Source: an uncultured Methylophaga sp.
GTDB taxonomy: Bacteria > Pseudomonadota > Gammaproteobacteria > Nitrosococcales > Methylophagaceae
Length of the DNA stretch: 8,514 bases
Direction: 5' to 3'
Assembly: GCA_947631375.1 (NCBI GenBank)
Contig: CANRLD010000073.1
Span: 1 to 8,514 of the forward strand
The notes below the pieces were generated by a model, which was not told the DNA's origin, made no database searches, and was given only the letters and a program-made list of their open reading frames with translations. A program made the position numbers and the translations under genes. This document shows, one piece after another, positions 1 to 6,328 of this stretch. Every line of letters begins with the position of its first letter. The stretch's first letter is position 1.

Positions 1-235
1 ACATTGACATCCCCGCCACATCATCTAAAAACGCGGCAGTATCGCTTTTATAAGCGCGCTGCGAACTAATTGTGTTTTCGCTTATTTTGCTACTGTCGAC
101 GGTGGGCAGGGAGGTTGCGGTGACGGTTACTCTGTCGAGCATTTCGTCGTCATGTTGGTGGGCAGCATACAACGTAGAATGCGCCCGACCGGTGACGATC
201 ATTAAAGCAAGCGGGGAAAGACGGTTTTTCATCAT
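1..235 (-). CDS. TonB-dependent outer-membrane receptor, N-terminal part (cut by window edge)
   Basis: The minus-strand frame is open from an ATG at 235 to the left edge, giving 78 residues without a stop. It begins MMKNR with two basic residues, then a hydrophobic stretch and an Ala-rich end (about residues 8-25) that fits a signal peptide cut near YAA/HQ. After a His/Asp-rich linker (HQHDDE, about 26-31) comes DRVTVTATS (about 34-42), which has the look of a TonB box, the segment that binds TonB energised by the inner membrane. The following residues, ending in FLDDVAGM, match the start of the plug domain of TonB-dependent receptors, where short-range 'LLxxxPGV'-like text is usual. Such proteins import siderophores, cobalamin, metals or glycans across the outer membrane. 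The substrate cannot be told from this fragment. The barrel lies outside the window. A weak GAG-type ribosome site lies about 8 bases upstream. A plus-strand frame over the same bases is a shadow. Confidence 0.82.
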   Translation of the reverse strand, partial: MMKNRLSPLALMIVTGRAHSTLYAAHQHDDEMLDRVTVTATSLPTVDSSKISENTISSQRAYKSDTAAFLDDVAGMSM

Positions 236-369
236 GTTGTATCTCGAATTAAAAAATTTATCCGAGAATAAGCCGTTTATCGATAGAAAAAATGCGGGAT
301 TTCAGCTTGAGCTAGGTGAAAAGTCGTATTTTAAGCGGTTAGTCCATTCACTAACGCAACGGTTTGACA
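236..369. other. AT-rich intergenic region upstream of the receptor gene
   Basis: These 134 bases separate the lipid kinase stop from the receptor start, both on the minus strand. The stretch is AT-rich and should hold the receptor promoter. On the minus strand GATAAA occurs twice, 19 bases apart, and an 8-base palindrome TATCGATA lies at 278-285. No convincing -35/-10 pair and no Fur-type GATAAT repeat could be picked out, so the regulator is unknown. Confidence 0.5.
335..357 (-). terminator. Possible weak terminator hairpin after the lipid kinase gene
   Basis: GTTAGT (338-343) pairs with ACTAAC (350-355) around a 6-base loop. The stem extends by two G-C pairs (335-336 with 356-357) if one G (337) is bulged. 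It lies 12 bases beyond the kinase stop. Read on the minus strand it is followed by TTAAAAT, which is too poor in T for a strong intrinsic terminator. It may be only a 3'-end stabilising hairpin or chance. Confidence 0.22.
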
Positions 370-1269
370 TTATGGTGCGCTATCTTTTTCAGCAGGGGTG
401 ATGACATTCAATCCATGTGAATGGAATTGGTAATGCAATGGCGCCATGAGTCTGATGAGCTCACCATCCGCCGAAATGGTTACCCATTTTTTACGCGAGT
501 GTGGGGTAACCTCTACTGTTTGAAGAATGGCGTGTTCCAGTTGTTGTTCACGCGCCAGGGGATCGGCACCACGAAGCATGGCTTGTATTGCGACAGATAA
601 GGCCGACCAGCCATTGGAACAACGCAGAATAATAAGATGTAACCCTGTTTCGCCTGTGTGCTTGTTATCGCCCAGCCTGGGGAGTTGTAACTCCCGTTCA
701 CCGATGCCGACAAATACCAATGGAGTGCGGCTCCACTGGTTATCAATTCGTACATTGAGCTGGCGAAAATGATACAAGCGTCGCACCGCAGCGAAAACAC
801 TGGCCACAAAGTAAGGCAATCTGTTTTCAAGTTTTTCCCGGGTTTGTACAAAGGTGACATAGGCACCCACCGAGCTGGTATTTAAAAACAGCTGATCATT
901 CACCATGCCAAACGGTATCTGACTGGCGGTGCCGGTCAACGCCAACTGCAGAGCTGCCTGAATATCCATCGGAATGTTAAGCCGCTTGGCAAAATGATTC
1001 AGTGTGCCGCCAGGGAGAATTGCCATTTCCGTATTGCTGTTTGCCACGATGCCTGCGGCGAGCGCCAAGGTACCATCACCACCCGATACCGCAATGCGTG
1101 GTAAGCCTCTATCAACAGCTCGTTGAATGGCTTCTGTCATTTCATCGGGCGGTAAAGCATACACGGTAATGCCTGGTGCTTTCTCCAGTTGTTTGATGAC
1201 GGCATTGGCTGTACCACCGAATTTATTGATAAATACCGGCAGGTCACCATTCGTGAGTTTATTGTTCAT
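370..1269 (-). CDS. Lipid kinase of the diacylglycerol kinase catalytic family (YegS/BmrU/DgkB type)
   Basis: This 299-residue protein, a typical length for the family, should phosphorylate a lipid hydroxyl such as that of diacylglycerol using ATP, at the inner face of the membrane. Visible family motifs in order are FINKFGGTA near residues 13-21 (the nucleotide-site strand and loop), SGGDGT at 62-67 (the hallmark GGDGT), LPGGTLNHFAKRL at 85-97 (the LPxGTxNxFA motif) and ADGEL at 267-271 near the C-terminus, whose acidic residues are involved in catalysis in this family. There is no signal peptide or membrane segment. The chosen start is the ATG at 1269, with AGGA 11 bases upstream. An in-frame ATG at 1281 and a TTG at 1293 are alternatives. 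The start overlaps the phosphoesterase stop by 11 bases, so translational coupling is likely. The family assignment is firm; the lipid substrate is not known, and diacylglycerol is an inference. Confidence 0.9.
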   Translation of the reverse strand: MNNKLTNGDLPVFINKFGGTANAVIKQLEKAPGITVYALPPDEMTEAIQRAVDRGLPRIAVSGGDGTLALAAGIVANSNTEMAILPGGTLNHFAKRLNIPMDIQAALQLALTGTASQIPFGMVNDQLFLNTSSVGAYVTFVQTREKLENRLPYFVASVFAAVRRLYHFRQLNVRIDNQWSRTPLVFVGIGERELQLPRLGDNKHTGETGLHLIILRCSNGWSALSVAIQAMLRGADPLAREQQLEHAILQTVEVTPHSRKKWVTISADGELIRLMAPLHYQFHSHGLNVITPAEKDSAP

Positions 1270-2050
1270 GCCAACGAGCATCCTGTTTAACAAAGCCTTG
1301 TTTGGTGAAATAGATGAAATCGGTTTCTTTCCAGTGATAGCGGGAAATGGTTAATGTTAAGTGATCGCCTTCAATCAGATTAAAACTGTTGGTATAACCG
1401 GTTACCAGCCGATCGGACGTGGTCGTGCCAGCATGGGAAATAATCATTCCTTCAACAACACGGCAATAATCAAGGTGTACATGACCGCTGAGAATCATAT
1501 CCAGTCCACAGGCTTTAAGCGGTTGAAAAGCGGTATTGCTGCCCACAATCAAACCGCGATGTTGCTGGTTGGTTGGTAGCCAGAAAGGATGGTGGGCCAC
1601 CAGCAAATTGAGCGTTTGTGGAGAATGGCTAAAAAACTGCTGAATACGTTCAATTTGCTGCTGGTTGATTCGTCCCCGCGACCAGTCCAGATATAATCCG
1701 CCGCGCCTGGCCGTATTGATACCAATAATTTGATAATTTGTATGTCGTATAGTCGGTTCAAGGTCGTTACTGAGATATTTACGCCACTTGGCCCAAGGGT
1801 ATAGCAACCGTTCAACTAAGCGAAAGGCGGCTAGATCATGATTGCCGGGGACCAGTATGTATGGTGTTGTTAAGTTGTTAAGAAATTCGGCTGCCTGTTT
1901 AAACTCTGATGTTTTGGCGCGCTGGGTCAGATCCCCGCTGATCACCACAATATCAGGTTGCAGAGTGCTGATTTTGCGGAGCAGTGCGTGTACAACGACA
2001 GCCACAGAACGGCCAAAGTGTAAATCAGAAATATGTAAAATTCGTGTCAT
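1259..2050 (-). CDS. Calcineurin-like metallophosphoesterase (Icc/CpdA-like)
   Basis: This 263-residue cytoplasmic protein carries the whole metallophosphoesterase signature: DLH at 9-11 (SDLHFG), GD at 39-40, GNHD at 69-72, the histidine pair in AHHPF around 153-154, and GHVH at 189-192. Together these bind two metal ions, usually Mn or Fe, and hydrolyse phosphomono- or diesters. The pattern DxH...GNHD with a late GHxH resembles Icc/CpdA, the cyclic-AMP phosphodiesterase. GNHD rather than GNRD argues against LpxH. The true substrate cannot be read from the motifs; pairing with a lipid kinase makes a phospholipid or glycerophosphodiester substrate possible, but this is only inference. The start is an ATG at 2050 with AGGT about 8 bases upstream inside a short palindrome. 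The gene is first in a two-gene unit with the kinase and is divergent from the beta-lactamase. Confidence 0.9.
   Translation of the reverse strand: MTRILHISDLHFGRSVAVVVHALLRKISTLQPDIVVISGDLTQRAKTSEFKQAAEFLNNLTTPYILVPGNHDLAAFRLVERLLYPWAKWRKYLSNDLEPTIRHTNYQIIGINTARRGGLYLDWSRGRINQQQIERIQQFFSHSPQTLNLLVAHHPFWLPTNQQHRGLIVGSNTAFQPLKACGLDMILSGHVHLDYCRVVEGMIISHAGTTTSDRLVTGYTNSFNLIEGDHLTLTISRYHWKETDFIYFTKQGFVKQDARWHEQ
1597..1604 (-). other. E. coli-type Chi octamer (minus strand)
   Basis: The plus strand reads CCACCAGC, so the minus strand carries GCTGGTGG, the Chi sequence that tells E. coli RecBCD to switch from degradation to recombination. It lies within the phosphoesterase gene. Whether this organism uses the same octamer is unknown, because its RecC differs at several Chi-contacting positions. 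Confidence 0.3.
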
Positions 2051-2063
2051 TCAGGTTACCTGA
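2051..2063. promoter_or_regulatory. 13-base palindrome over the phosphoesterase ribosome site
   Basis: TCAGGT-T-ACCTGA is a perfect palindrome directly against the phosphoesterase start codon and contains its AGGT ribosome-binding bases. A third TCAGGT half-site lies at 2093-2098. It could be an operator or a weak RNA fold that hides the ribosome site. The hexamer is also found inside genes here, so chance is a real option. Confidence 0.3.
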
Positions 2064-2250
2064 TTTAACATACAAAACTCGCTCCCAGCCTATCAGGTTT
2101 TTGTGGTGCCAACTTTAATGGCTAAACGCTTTGCCGGGAAATTGAGACGGTTAAGGTGTTCGTGACTATTGCAATTAAGGCTTGAGCGTAAAGGGCTGCG
2201 TTGTCGCAGCTGACAATGACTCTACATAACGAATTTTATTGGATATGCCG
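2064..2250. other. Divergent promoter region between phosphoesterase and beta-lactamase
   Basis: This stretch must hold promoters for both outward-reading units. On the plus strand, TTGAGA at 2142-2147 is a fair -35 element, but the sequence 16-18 bases later (around 2164-2171) is a poor -10. TTGTCG (2201-2206) with TACATA (2223-2228) is another weak pair, 16 bases apart. On the minus strand, CTGATA followed 18 bases later by TATGTT is equally weak. No reading frame of interest, no TTCAC repeats like those before Aeromonas BlrA-controlled beta-lactamases, and no integron attI/attC core were seen. Confidence 0.45.
2195..2210 (+). promoter_or_regulatory. GC-rich hairpin ahead of the beta-lactamase gene
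   Basis: GCTGCG (2195-2200) and CGCAGC (2205-2210) form a perfect 6-base stem with a 4-base TTGT loop, extendable by a G-U pair. There is no T-run after it on the plus strand, so it is not a standard terminator. It could be an operator in DNA or a structure in the 5' leader of the beta-lactamase mRNA, about 40 bases before the start. Confidence 0.35.
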
Positions 2251-3069
2251 ATGATAATGTTTGCTATCAGCAGTGTTTTTCTGGGCTTGCTAGTTGTTAG
2301 CCCAGTCTATGCACAGCAACCTGATGTTCTATACCCTGAATGGCAGGTCATTTTTGATGAGTATGCTGCTAATGGAACGCTGGTTATTCTGGATAAGCGT
2401 CAGTCATTACCGCAACGCATGGTATTTAATCCGGAGCGTGCCAGGCAGCGAATGCAACCGGCATCAACATTTAAAATCCCTCATGCCTTGTTTGCGTTGG
2501 ATGCCGGTGTGGTGGAAGACGAATTTCAGATTTTCCCATGGGACGGCGTGGAGCGCGATTTTGCCGTGCATAATCAGGATCAGGATTTGCGTTCTTCAAT
2601 GCGTAATTCTGCCGTATGGGTATACGAGCTATTTGGCGCACAGCTTGGTGAAGAAAAAGCCCGGCAATATTTAACGCGTATTGGTTATGGTAATGTCGAT
2701 CCCGGCGGAGATACCAGCACTTACTGGATTGATGGCAATCTGCAAATATCGGCACATGAGCAAATCGACTTTCTGGAGCAGTTATATTGGAATCAATTAC
2801 CGTTCAAGGAAGCTGATCAGCGGCTGGTAAAAGACATCATGATTGTTGAAGCTGGCCGTGACTGGATCCTTCGGGCGAAAACTGGCTGGCAGGGTACCTT
2901 CGGCTGGTGGGTAGGGTGGGTTGAATGGCCGAGCGGGCCGGTGTTTTTTGCGTTAAATATTGATACACCTGATAAGCTTGATGACTTGTACAAGCGTGAA
3001 GCCATCACCCGCAGCATATTGCAGAAAATAAGGGCGTTACCGGGCAGTGCATCATCAGCCAGTGAATAA
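2251..3069 (+). CDS. blaOXA: Class D beta-lactamase, OXA-2 group
   Basis: This 272-residue protein, near the usual 275 of OXA-2, is a serine beta-lactamase acting in the periplasm on penicillins and related drugs. All class D motifs are present: STFK at 72-75 (nucleophile serine and the lysine that becomes carbamylated), SAV at 120-122, YGN at 146-148, a Trp at 159 in YWIDG, and KTG at 210-212, followed by GWWVGWVEWP. Stretches such as HNQDQDLRS, NSAVWVYELF, LVKDIMIVEAGR and ALNIDTP match OXA-2 as I recall it, much better than OXA-10 or OXA-48. The N-terminus is a hydrophobic signal segment ending VYA/QQ, but it has no Lys or Arg before the core. The ATG at 2251 is preferred because GGAT lies 6 bases before it; TTG at 2239, ATG at 2245 and ATG at 2257 are alternatives. 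The frame is closed upstream by TAA at 2227. No integron attC follows the stop. Activity range is unknown. Confidence 0.95.
   Translation: MIMFAISSVFLGLLVVSPVYAQQPDVLYPEWQVIFDEYAANGTLVILDKRQSLPQRMVFNPERARQRMQPASTFKIPHALFALDAGVVEDEFQIFPWDGVERDFAVHNQDQDLRSSMRNSAVWVYELFGAQLGEEKARQYLTRIGYGNVDPGGDTSTYWIDGNLQISAHEQIDFLEQLYWNQLPFKEADQRLVKDIMIVEAGRDWILRAKTGWQGTFGWWVGWVEWPSGPVFFALNIDTPDKLDDLYKREAITRSILQKIRALPGSASSASE
2903..2910 (+). other. E. coli-type Chi octamer (plus strand)
   Basis: GCTGGTGG occurs in the codons for the conserved Gly-Trp-Trp of the beta-lactamase, so protein constraint may explain it. It is the second exact Chi octamer in the window. Function depends on whether this RecBCD recognises the E. 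coli sequence. Confidence 0.3.
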
Positions 3070-3098
3070 AATTGAGTGAAAAGGAAGGTCAGGTGGGA

Positions 3099-3134
3099 AT
3101 GATTATTGCCATGTCGGGCGCAGCGCCATGCTGA
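3099..3134 (+). CDS. Possible 11-residue leader peptide overlapping the recC start
   Basis: An ATG at 3099 opens an 11-codon frame (MIIAMSGAAPC) ending in TGA at 3132-3134, seven bases into recC and in another frame. Purine-rich AAGGAAGG (3081-3088) lies 10 bases before it, with GGTGGG even nearer. By contrast the recC ATG at 3128 is preceded by GCGCAGCGCC, a poor ribosome site. Ribosomes ending on this leader could restart on recC. A peptide this short cannot be proven from one sequence; the strong ribosome site could instead serve recC at a long distance. Confidence 0.3.
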   Translation: MIIAMSGAAPC

Positions 3135-6100
3135 AAGTAATTTACAGCAATTCGATGTCGCAGCTGGCCGCGCATCTGGCCGATATCCAGCAGCAGAATC
3201 CGTTGCCGCCATTACAGACAGAAACAGTGATGGTGCAGAGTAACGAGCTGGCGCGCTGGCTTAATCTGTATCTGGCATCGAATCATACAATTGCTGCGCA
3301 TATTGATTTCCCGTTTCCGTCCGCCTGGCTGTGGAGGTTGTTCCGCCAGGCCTGGCCGGAGATCCCCCGCGAATCACCTTATTCCACTGATGCACTGAGC
3401 TGGAAACTGTTTGAACTGTTGCCAACCATCAGACACCAGCCGGAGTTTGACGCGATAAGCCGTTATCTTGGTGCGGACGGTGATAGTCGTAAAATGCTCG
3501 ATCTGGCGCAGCGAATAGCAGATAGTTTTGATCAGTATCTGATGTATCGTCCCGACTGGATTGTCAGCTGGGAGGCAGGCAACACCGAGCACTGGCAAGG
3601 GGCTTTATGGCAGCTATTAACCAGACATGATCCCGAGCCAATGCACCGGGCCCGTTTGCTGTTGAAAATGCAACAAGCACTGCAACATGACCAGTTTCCA
3701 TTGGAAAGTTTACCGCCCCGTCTAGCCATATTCGGTCTGACCGCTTTGCCGCCGGTTTATCTGGATCTGCTCAGCGAGATTGCTCGCTTTACCGAGATAT
3801 ATATTTACTTTTTATCGCCCAGCGAAGGCTATTGGGGCGATGTGCTCAATCACAAATCACAGGCCAGACAACGGCTGTTATTCGGTGATGATGATTTGCT
3901 GGATGATAATGGTCATCCTTTATTGGCCAGTCTGGGCAAGTTAGGGCAAACCTTTTTTGAGCAGTTACAGGAAAAGCCGCATCAAGCGGAATATCAGTAT
4001 CTGCCACCTGAAGGTGGTGATTTACTGAATCAGTTAAAACAGGATATTTATCAGCTCGACAGCGATAACAGTAAACTCGATATTTCGGTTACAGATGATT
4101 CTGTTCAAGTCCACAGTTGCCATAGTGCAATGCGTGAAGTCGAAGTGTTACACGATCAGTTATTGAACCTGTTTGATAAATACCCGGATCTGGCACCGAC
4201 TGATGTGGTGGTAATGACACCTGATATGGCCGCTTATGCGCCACTGGTTGAAGCGGTCTTCAGCAGCCAGCCAGCGCAACGTGCTATTCCATTCAGCATC
4301 GCAAATCGTGGCGAGGCTCAGCAACAGACGATTATTGCAACCTTTTCCCGGTTACTCACCTTGCCGCAGTCGCGCTTTGATGCGGAAAGCATCATGAGTC
4401 TACTGGCTTGTACGGCCATTCAACGCCAATTTAAACTGGATCAGCCGTCGTTGGAGATCATCCGTGACTGGTTACAGGAAACACATATTCGCTGGGGGCT
4501 GGACGCGCAGGACAAACAGGCTTTGGGACTGCCACCACTGGCAGCCAACACCTGGCGGGCAGGACTGGACAGATTATTACTGGGGTATGCCTTGCCACCT
4601 GCAGCACAGGTTCAGTGGCAATTATTCCAGCAGCAGTTACCGGTCGGCGGGATTTCCGCAGAGCGGGCGCAGTTAATGGCGCAACTAAATCTGTTTATTG
4701 ATAAGCTCGATCAGCTGCGAGAGCAGCTGCGTCGACTGCGGTCCCCAGCCGACTGGCAACAGCTGCTGACTGACTGGTTAAGACAACTATTTTGTATTAC
4801 GGAAGAAAGTGAACAAGTGCAGCTGGATGCCGTGCTGAATGGTATCAATGCGATGGCTGAATCTGCGCGATCCGCGGCATTTGAACAGACCTTATCGGTT
4901 GATTTGGTGCGTGACTGGCTTAACATGCATATTGATTTGCCAAGTGCTGAACACCAGTTTATGGGGCGTGGCGTGACCTTTTGCGATATGGTGCCGATGC
5001 GCAGTATTCCGTTTGATGTGGTGTGCCTGATCGGCATGAATGACAACAGCTATCCGCGGCGACAACCTAAACCTGGTTTTGATTTATTGTCCAGTGATTA
5101 CCGGCGTGGCGATCGTTCTCGACGTGATGATGATCGCTACCTGTTCCTCGAAGTGTTGCTGGCGGCTAATCGCCATCTGTATCTCAGCTATATTGGTGCG
5201 AGTATCCATGATAATTCCGTGATTCCGCCATCGGTATTAATCAGCGATTTTTGTGATGTGGTAAGACGGCGCTTTCAGACCGAACAGCAAGGTGATCCCT
5301 GGCAGCAACTGCTGACGCAGCACCCTTTGCAGGCATTCAGCTCACGCTACTTTTCCGGTGAAGACAGCACGCTGTTCAGCTTTAATGCCGATGCTTGTCC
5401 GCCAGCACAAAAACGGCTGGACGATGAACCGTGGTTTGCTGATCCCTTGCCGACTGCTGACGATAGCTGGCGCTTTGTCAGCCTGCAGCAGTTAATCAGC
5501 TTTTTTAGCCATCCGGCAAAATTTCTTGCCCAGCAACGGTTAGGCATTAACTTTGAAAATATTGCTGTCGGCGTAGAGACTCGTGAACCTTTTACCCTGG
5601 CAGGACTGGAAGCCTGGTCAGTACGCCAGCAGATGCTGGATGGGCGGCTCAATCAAATGGATCAGGCGACGATTCAACCAGTCATTGCAGCCAGTGGCGC
5701 CTTGCCCCAGGGGCATTTTGGCGATCTGCTGTTTGAGCAGCAGTTGCAAACGGTCGATGCGTTTGTTGAACAATTACGTCCCTTAACTGCTGCACCGCCA
5801 TTGGAGCCGTTGGCATTTGAGTTTGATTGTGGGGAATTTACGGTTAGCGGCCAGTTGGACGGATTGTCTGTTGCCGGACTATTGCAATATCGCTTGGCAA
5901 AAATAAAAGCCAAGGACTTGCTGGGGATATGGCTATCACATCTGGTTCTTTCATATTTGCGACCCGCAGGCGTGACCTTGCAAAGTCAGTTGCAGTGCGA
6001 GGACACCCGGCTGCGGTTACACCCTGTCGAACAGGCCGAAGATGTGCTTGCCGAATTATTGGCGCTTTACTGGCAAGGTCTGCATCAGCCGCTACCTTTC

Positions 6101-6328
6101 TTGCCCAAAACCAGTCTGGCCTATGCAATGGCTGAGCTGAATGTCGGCAAAGCTGATCCCGATAAGCAAGCATATAACACATGGACCAGTGGCTTTAGCG
6201 AAGGGGAGGATGCCGATCCCTATCATCGTTTGTTGTTCCCGCAATCACCCTTAACGGATGAATTCCGGGCGTTGAGTTTACGCATCTATCAACCGATCTG
6301 GAATGCGTTGGAAGGCGGCAAATTATGA
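3128..6328 (+). CDS. recC: RecC, Chi-recognising subunit of exodeoxyribonuclease V (RecBCD)
   Basis: This 1066-residue protein (E. coli RecC has 1122) holds the RecBCD complex together, splits the DNA strands and scans the 3'-ended strand for Chi. It matches E. coli RecC from its first residues (MLKVIYSN against MLRVYHSN) through AHIDFPFPSAWLW (57-69), FDQYLMYRPDW (134-144), MRSIPF (624-629) and RGDRSRRDDDRY (660-671). RecC is an inactivated helicase and nuclease, and no Walker A motif is seen here, as expected. Compared with recalled E. coli residues, the Chi-contacting positions Q38, W70, D133, D136, R142 and R186 are kept, while T40, Q44, L64 and L134 become N39, R43, F63 and S133. No in-frame ATG, GTG or TTG exists between the TGA at 3077 and the start at 3128. 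The stop overlaps the recB start as ATGA, so the two are coupled. Unlike E. coli, ptrA does not lie between them. Confidence 0.96.
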   Translation: MLKVIYSNSMSQLAAHLADIQQQNPLPPLQTETVMVQSNELARWLNLYLASNHTIAAHIDFPFPSAWLWRLFRQAWPEIPRESPYSTDALSWKLFELLPTIRHQPEFDAISRYLGADGDSRKMLDLAQRIADSFDQYLMYRPDWIVSWEAGNTEHWQGALWQLLTRHDPEPMHRARLLLKMQQALQHDQFPLESLPPRLAIFGLTALPPVYLDLLSEIARFTEIYIYFLSPSEGYWGDVLNHKSQARQRLLFGDDDLLDDNGHPLLASLGKLGQTFFEQLQEKPHQAEYQYLPPEGGDLLNQLKQDIYQLDSDNSKLDISVTDDSVQVHSCHSAMREVEVLHDQLLNLFDKYPDLAPTDVVVMTPDMAAYAPLVEAVFSSQPAQRAIPFSIANRGEAQQQTIIATFSRLLTLPQSRFDAESIMSLLACTAIQRQFKLDQPSLEIIRDWLQETHIRWGLDAQDKQALGLPPLAANTWRAGLDRLLLGYALPPAAQVQWQLFQQQLPVGGISAERAQLMAQLNLFIDKLDQLREQLRRLRSPADWQQLLTDWLRQLFCITEESEQVQLDAVLNGINAMAESARSAAFEQTLSVDLVRDWLNMHIDLPSAEHQFMGRGVTFCDMVPMRSIPFDVVCLIGMNDNSYPRRQPKPGFDLLSSDYRRGDRSRRDDDRYLFLEVLLAANRHLYLSYIGASIHDNSVIPPSVLISDFCDVVRRRFQTEQQGDPWQQLLTQHPLQAFSSRYFSGEDSTLFSFNADACPPAQKRLDDEPWFADPLPTADDSWRFVSLQQLISFFSHPAKFLAQQRLGINFENIAVGVETREPFTLAGLEAWSVRQQMLDGRLNQMDQATIQPVIAASGALPQGHFGDLLFEQQLQTVDAFVEQLRPLTAAPPLEPLAFEFDCGEFTVSGQLDGLSVAGLLQYRLAKIKAKDLLGIWLSHLVLSYLRPAGVTLQSQLQCEDTRLRLHPVEQAEDVLAELLALYWQGLHQPLPFLPKTSLAYAMAELNVGKADPDKQAYNTWTSGFSEGEDADPYHRLLFPQSPLTDEFRALSLRIYQPIWNALEGGKL

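Noticed and set aside
236..340. Fur box before the TonB-dependent receptor
   Set aside because: Only scattered GATAAA and TATCGATA are seen, with no 19-base GATAATGATAAT-like arrangement.
72..401. Plus-strand frame of 109 codons over the receptor start and intergenic region
   Set aside because: It lies antisense to a minus-strand frame with a signal peptide, TonB box and plug start, and resembles no known family.
2064..2250. BlrA-type TTCAC repeats that control some chromosomal class D enzymes in Aeromonas
   Set aside because: No TTCAC or its complement is found in the upstream region.
3067..3128. Integron attC site after the beta-lactamase, as expected for an OXA-2 cassette
   Set aside because: No GTTRRRY core or RYYYAAC partner and no imperfect long palindrome is present after the stop. 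No core site was found upstream either.
2817..3212. Minus-strand frame of 131 codons across the beta-lactamase end and recC start
   Set aside because: It is a mirror of two well-supported plus-strand genes, with low-quality composition and no motif.
4711..5046. Minus-strand frame of 111 codons inside recC
   Set aside because: It is a shadow frame opposite conserved RecC sequence, rich in Ser, Cys and Arg, with no ribosome site or motif.
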